64,000 nucleotides of DNA, taken from the NCBI RefSeq assembly GCF_027497175.1, contig NZ_CP114901.1:372001-436000 (forward strand), given 5' to 3'. Every line of letters starts with the position of its first letter. Position 1 is the stretch's first letter. A model generated the notes under the pieces. It saw nothing but the letters and a program-made list of their open reading frames with translations, was not told the origin of the DNA and did not search any database. Made by a program: the position numbers and the translations under genes. The stretch comes from Verrucosispora sp. WMMD573 (GTDB lineage: Bacteria > Actinomycetota > Actinomycetes > Mycobacteriales > Micromonosporaceae). This document shows positions 61,318 through 64,000 of this stretch, piece by piece.

Positions 61318-61342
61318 GGGGGGTGGCCTGCGGCCACCCCCC
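61318..61342 (+). terminator. Terminator of the DUF5679 gene
   Basis: Perfect 11-bp stem GGGGGGTGGCC / GGCCACCCCCC with a TGC loop, 18 bases after the stop. Confidence 0.8.
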
Positions 61343-61351
61343 GCCCACATG

Positions 61352-61388
61352 CACGGTCACTGTCGGACCACCGACAGTAGTGACCGTG
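61352..61388. repeat. Long inverted repeat next to DnaA-box cluster
   Basis: 15-bp stem, CACGGTCACTGTCGG on the left and CCGACAG-TAG-TGACCGTG on the right with a three-base bulge, loop ACCA. It directly precedes the first DnaA box. Confidence 0.75.
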
Positions 61389-61391
61389 GGC

Positions 61392-61453
61392 TGTGGATAA
61401 CTCGCCGAAACCTGTGGACAGCCCTGGATCTGGGGCCGGCCACCTGTGGACAA
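61392..61453 (+). promoter_or_regulatory. Cluster of three DnaA boxes
   Basis: TGTGGATAA (61392-61400), TGTGGACAG (61413-61421) and TGTGGACAA (61445-61453), all in the same orientation. The first and third are exact complements of TTATCCACA and TTGTCCACA; the second has one difference. Their starts are 21 and 32 bp apart, close to two and three helical turns. Confidence 0.7.
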
Positions 61454-61493
61454 CGATCGACGGAAAGCGCGGACACGGTCACTATTCGTGCTC

Positions 61494-62540
61494 ATGACGC
61501 GAACCGCCGATCAGCCGCCTTCTCCCCGTCCCCGCCTGCTACCGGGGCTCACCCGTCTCTGGCGCGACCGGCACACCCTCCAGCTCGGCCTCGGCCGGGA
61601 GCGGGCGGTCCTGGTCGAGGTGGCCGACCCGCGAGCGGCCCGGCTGCTCGACCTGCTCGACGGCACCCGCAGCGAACGGCAGGTGCTGGCCGGGACGGAA
61701 GTCCGCCCGGAACACGCCCGCGCTCTGCTCGATGCCCTGCGCACCGCCGGTCTGGTGGTGCCGGCGCACACCCTCGTGCCCCGGGACCTCACCGGACCGC
61801 GACGGACCCGCCTTGCCGCCGAGGTCGGCGCGCTGGCGCTGGCCGCCGCCCGGCTGCCGGGCACCCCCGCCCAGGTGCTTCGACGCCGCCTGACCGCCCG
61901 GGTGACGGTCACCGGCAGCGGTCCACTCGGCCCCGCCATCGCGGTAGCACTGGCCCAGGCGGGCGTCGGCCACGTCCATCCCGACCTGCCCGGGGTGGTT
62001 CGCCCGCTCGATCTCGTCGGCACCGGTATCGCCGCCACGGAGATCGGCAGACCGCTCGACGCCGCAGCCCGGGCCGCGGTACTGCGGGCCGCCCCCGGCA
62101 CCGGCACCGGCCCGCTGCGTCGGCCCCGCCCCGACCTGGTCGTGCAACTCGGCTGTGACCGGCCGGCAGCGCTGCTGGCCGCCGGTCATGCCCAACGGCG
62201 GCAGCCGCACCTGCTGGTGGACATCCGGGAGGCAATGCCGACGGTCGGCCCGCTGGTCCGCCCGCCGATCGGCCCCTGCCTGCGCTGTCTCGACCTGCAC
62301 CGGGCCGACCGGGACCCCGGCTGGCCGACGCTCGCGGCCCAGCTCGCCAGCGCCCCGCCCACCCCGGCCTGTGCCGTGAGTCTGCTGCTGGCGGCGACCG
62401 GATACGCCGTCGGTGAGGCGTTGAGCCACCTCGACGGCGGCACCCCCGAGACCCTCGGCGGATCGGTCGAGGTGTTGGCCTCCGGCAACCTCCGGCGACG
62501 CTACTGGCCGCCCCACCCGCGCTGCCGATGCGGCGGCTGA
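61494..62540 (+). CDS. ThiF/E1-like, TOMM cyclodehydratase-like orphan protein
   Basis: 348 residues. An N-terminal helical segment resembling a peptide-binding (RRE-like) domain is followed by a Rossmann core (VTVTGSGPLGPAIAVAL) and LVDIREAMPTVGPLVRPP, then the zinc-type pairs CLRC and CRC(G) at the very end. It resembles the E1-like proteins of thiazole/oxazole peptide pathways, but the D-x-N-x-x-R catalytic block of E1 enzymes is not visible. No precursor peptide or YcaO gene lies nearby. ATG 61494 is used. Confidence 0.72.
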   Translation: MTRTADQPPSPRPRLLPGLTRLWRDRHTLQLGLGRERAVLVEVADPRAARLLDLLDGTRSERQVLAGTEVRPEHARALLDALRTAGLVVPAHTLVPRDLTGPRRTRLAAEVGALALAAARLPGTPAQVLRRRLTARVTVTGSGPLGPAIAVALAQAGVGHVHPDLPGVVRPLDLVGTGIAATEIGRPLDAAARAAVLRAAPGTGTGPLRRPRPDLVVQLGCDRPAALLAAGHAQRRQPHLLVDIREAMPTVGPLVRPPIGPCLRCLDLHRADRDPGWPTLAAQLASAPPTPACAVSLLLAATGYAVGEALSHLDGGTPETLGGSVEVLASGNLRRRYWPPHPRCRCGG

Positions 62541-62596
62541 CCGATGGGCCGGCAGCGGGTGCGCCTGCACGGCAGCAGCGGGCCGGCCGAGTCGGT

Positions 62597-62602
62597 AACA
62601 AT
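62597..62602 (+). promoter_or_regulatory. -10 hexamer AACAAT for a leaderless start
   Basis: TAACAAT followed by six bases and GTG 62609; an alternative ATG at 62601 is out of frame. Confidence 0.5.
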
Positions 62603-62608
62603 GACCGA

Positions 62609-63937
62609 GTGACCGACATCCCGCGCCGGGCCGTGTCCCGGACCGCCAAGCTCGCCGCTCTGCCGCTCGGCTTCGCCGGACGGACCGTCCTCGGCATGGG
62701 AAAGCGCGTCACCGGGCTCGCCTCCGATGTGATCTCCGCAGAGATCCAGCAACGCACGGCAGAGCAGTTGTTCAGCGTCCTCGGGCAGCTCAAGGGCGGG
62801 GCGATGAAGTTCGGTCAGGCGCTGTCGGTGTTCGAGGCCGCCCTCCCGGAGGAGATCGCGGCGCCCTACCGGCAGGCGCTGACGAAACTCCAGGAGGCCG
62901 CGCCGCCGCTGCCCGCCGCCAGCGTGCACAAGGTGCTGGCCGAGCAGCTGGGGCCAGCCTGGCGGGACCGGTTCGTGAGTTTCGACGACTCCCCGGCCGC
63001 CGCGGCAAGCATCGGGCAGGTGCACCGGGCCATCTGGCGGCTACCGGACGGTTCCGGCCGCGACGTCGCCGTGAAAATCCAGTATCCCGGTGCCGGTGAC
63101 GCCCTGCTCGCCGACCTGAAGCAGCTCTCCCGGCTCGGCGGCATGTTCCGGGCCATCCAGCCGGGGCTCGACATCAAGCCGCTCCTGGCCGAGCTGCGGG
63201 AGAGGATCACCGAGGAGCTGGACTACGAGCTGGAGGCGGAGTCGCAGCGGGCCTTCGCCGCCGGGTACGCCGACGACCCGGAAATCTACGTGCCGGAGGT
63301 CTGCTTCGCCTCGTCCCGCGTCCTGGTGACCGAGTGGATCGAGGGCACCCCGCTGGCCGACATCATCCGCTCCGGCAGCGAGGAGCAGCGCGACGCGGCG
63401 GGCCGCCTGATGGCCACCCTCCATCTCTCCGCGCCGGCTCGGGCCGGGCTGTTGCATGCCGACCCGCATCCGGGAAACTTCCGGCTGCTGCCCGACGGCC
63501 GGCTCGGCGTGATCGACTTCGGGGCGGTGGCCCGGATGCCGGAGGGTACGCCGGAACCGATCGGTCGAATCGCCGGGCTGGCCCTGCGCGGCGACGCCGA
63601 CGGGGTGGAGGCCGGGCTGCGGGCCGAGGGCTTCGTCAGTGGCACGGAGCCGATCGACGCGCACGCCCTGTTGGAGTTCCTGCGTCCGATGCTGGAGCCG
63701 ATCGCCGCCGACGAGTTCCGGTTCACCCGGGCCTGGCTGCGGGCCGAAGCGGCCCGGCTGGCGAGCCCCCGCTCCCCGGCGTACCAGTTCAGCCGACAGC
63801 TCAACCTGCCGCCGTCCTACCTGCTCATCCACCGGGTGACGCTCGGGTCGATCGGGGTGCTCTGCCAGCTGGAGGCCAAGGCCCCCTACCGGGGCATCCT
63901 GGAGCGCTGGCTACCGGGATTCGCCGCGGTCGGCTGA
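62609..63937 (+). CDS. ABC1/UbiB-family atypical kinase
   Basis: 442 residues. The family blocks are KGGAMKFGQALS (KxGQ), AAAASIGQVHRA (Ala-rich loop), VAVKIQYPG (Lys), ELDYELEAESQR, LLHADPHPGNF and VIDFGAVARMP (metal-binding DFG). Members bind ATP and support quinone or isoprenoid lipid metabolism at the membrane. It has no clear C-terminal membrane anchor. GTG 62609 is probably the 5' end of the mRNA. Confidence 0.92.
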   Translation: MTDIPRRAVSRTAKLAALPLGFAGRTVLGMGKRVTGLASDVISAEIQQRTAEQLFSVLGQLKGGAMKFGQALSVFEAALPEEIAAPYRQALTKLQEAAPPLPAASVHKVLAEQLGPAWRDRFVSFDDSPAAAASIGQVHRAIWRLPDGSGRDVAVKIQYPGAGDALLADLKQLSRLGGMFRAIQPGLDIKPLLAELRERITEELDYELEAESQRAFAAGYADDPEIYVPEVCFASSRVLVTEWIEGTPLADIIRSGSEEQRDAAGRLMATLHLSAPARAGLLHADPHPGNFRLLPDGRLGVIDFGAVARMPEGTPEPIGRIAGLALRGDADGVEAGLRAEGFVSGTEPIDAHALLEFLRPMLEPIAADEFRFTRAWLRAEAARLASPRSPAYQFSRQLNLPPSYLLIHRVTLGSIGVLCQLEAKAPYRGILERWLPGFAAVG

Positions 63938-63952
63938 GCCCGGACGCGACGC

Positions 63953-63983
63953 GGCGGGCGGGGCCGAATGGTCCCCGCCCGCC
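63953..63983 (+). terminator. Terminator of the ABC1 kinase gene
   Basis: 11-bp stem GGCGGGCGGGG / CCCCGCCCGCC, 16 bases after the stop. Confidence 0.78.
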
Positions 63984-64000
63984 GTCTGCGTGTTCGTCCT

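Noticed and set aside
61392..61453. Reading the DnaA-box cluster as the replication origin
   Set aside because: Actinobacterial oriC lies between dnaA and dnaN and has many more boxes; neither gene is here.

Overview
The window is high-GC actinobacterial chromosome, most likely Micromonosporaceae (Micromonospora or Salinispora type). The evidence is very GC-rich third codon positions, frequent GTG starts, 4-nt start/stop overlaps, a Kgd-type 2-oxoglutarate enzyme, WhiB proteins, Ni-superoxide dismutase, ribosomal protein bL37 and many apparently leaderless genes. I see no phage, insertion sequence, CRISPR array or classical biosynthetic cluster. It reads as core chromosome. Family names come from recognising motifs and remembered homologues, not from a search.

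Layout. 1-6 kb: a two-component system whose kinase runs off the left edge, an OlsB/OlsA-like acyltransferase pair, a thioesterase-like protein and an ABC exporter. 6.4-11.6 kb: kgd, a DUF6104 microprotein and a GH6-family lipoprotein whose catalytic-acid position is glycine. 11.6-14.7 kb, convergent to it: a deacetylase/glycosyltransferase polysaccharide synthase and a repeat-bearing membrane partner. 15-21.9 kb: pta-ackA, a lipoprotein hydrolase, a quinone oxidoreductase and malic enzyme. 22-25.5 kb: divergent sodX/sodN, an RsbW/UsfX-like anti-sigma factor, a lipid kinase and whiB1 with a CRP-like site upstream. 25.7-29.3 kb: a sulfur operon (leader peptide, sir, zinc-ribbon microprotein, cysH, chelatase).

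29.4-38.8 kb: a GT-C membrane protein, pdtaS, a SIS sugar-phosphate protein, a TPR protein, a divergent MFS/TetR pair, a GNAT, a TB7.3-like biotinyl protein and bL37. 38.9-44.7 kb: rsrA-sigH (autoregulatory promoter and a possible long isoform), a second WhiB, SRAP, aroA and rsgA (probable CTG start). From memory, the run whiB1, pdtaS, TB7.3, rsrA, sigH, SRAP, aroA, rsgA has the gene order of M. tuberculosis Rv3219-Rv3228, loosened by insertions.

44.8-53.1 kb: hisN, a DMT-like membrane protein, a GT4 glycosyltransferase, an SDR, a DUF5709 protein, a NarL-type two-component pair, an ATPase-domain protein and purC. 53.2-53.6 kb: two identical initiator tRNAs, each with its own terminator. 53.7-63.9 kb: UPF0182, a PDZ-Lon protease, a zincin-like protein, a DUF2064-like protein, a SprT-like metallopeptidase, a DUF5679 protein, an orphan ThiF/TOMM-like protein and an ABC1/UbiB kinase.

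The most interesting non-coding signals are three DnaA-box matches spaced 21 and 32 bp apart beside a long inverted repeat (61.35-61.45 kb), a palindromic repeat present twice that supplies stop codons to flanking genes, a GGAAT-N19-GTT promoter ahead of sigH, a Cys-containing leader peptide before sir, and at least eleven genes whose start codon lies 6-7 nt after a -10 hexamer.
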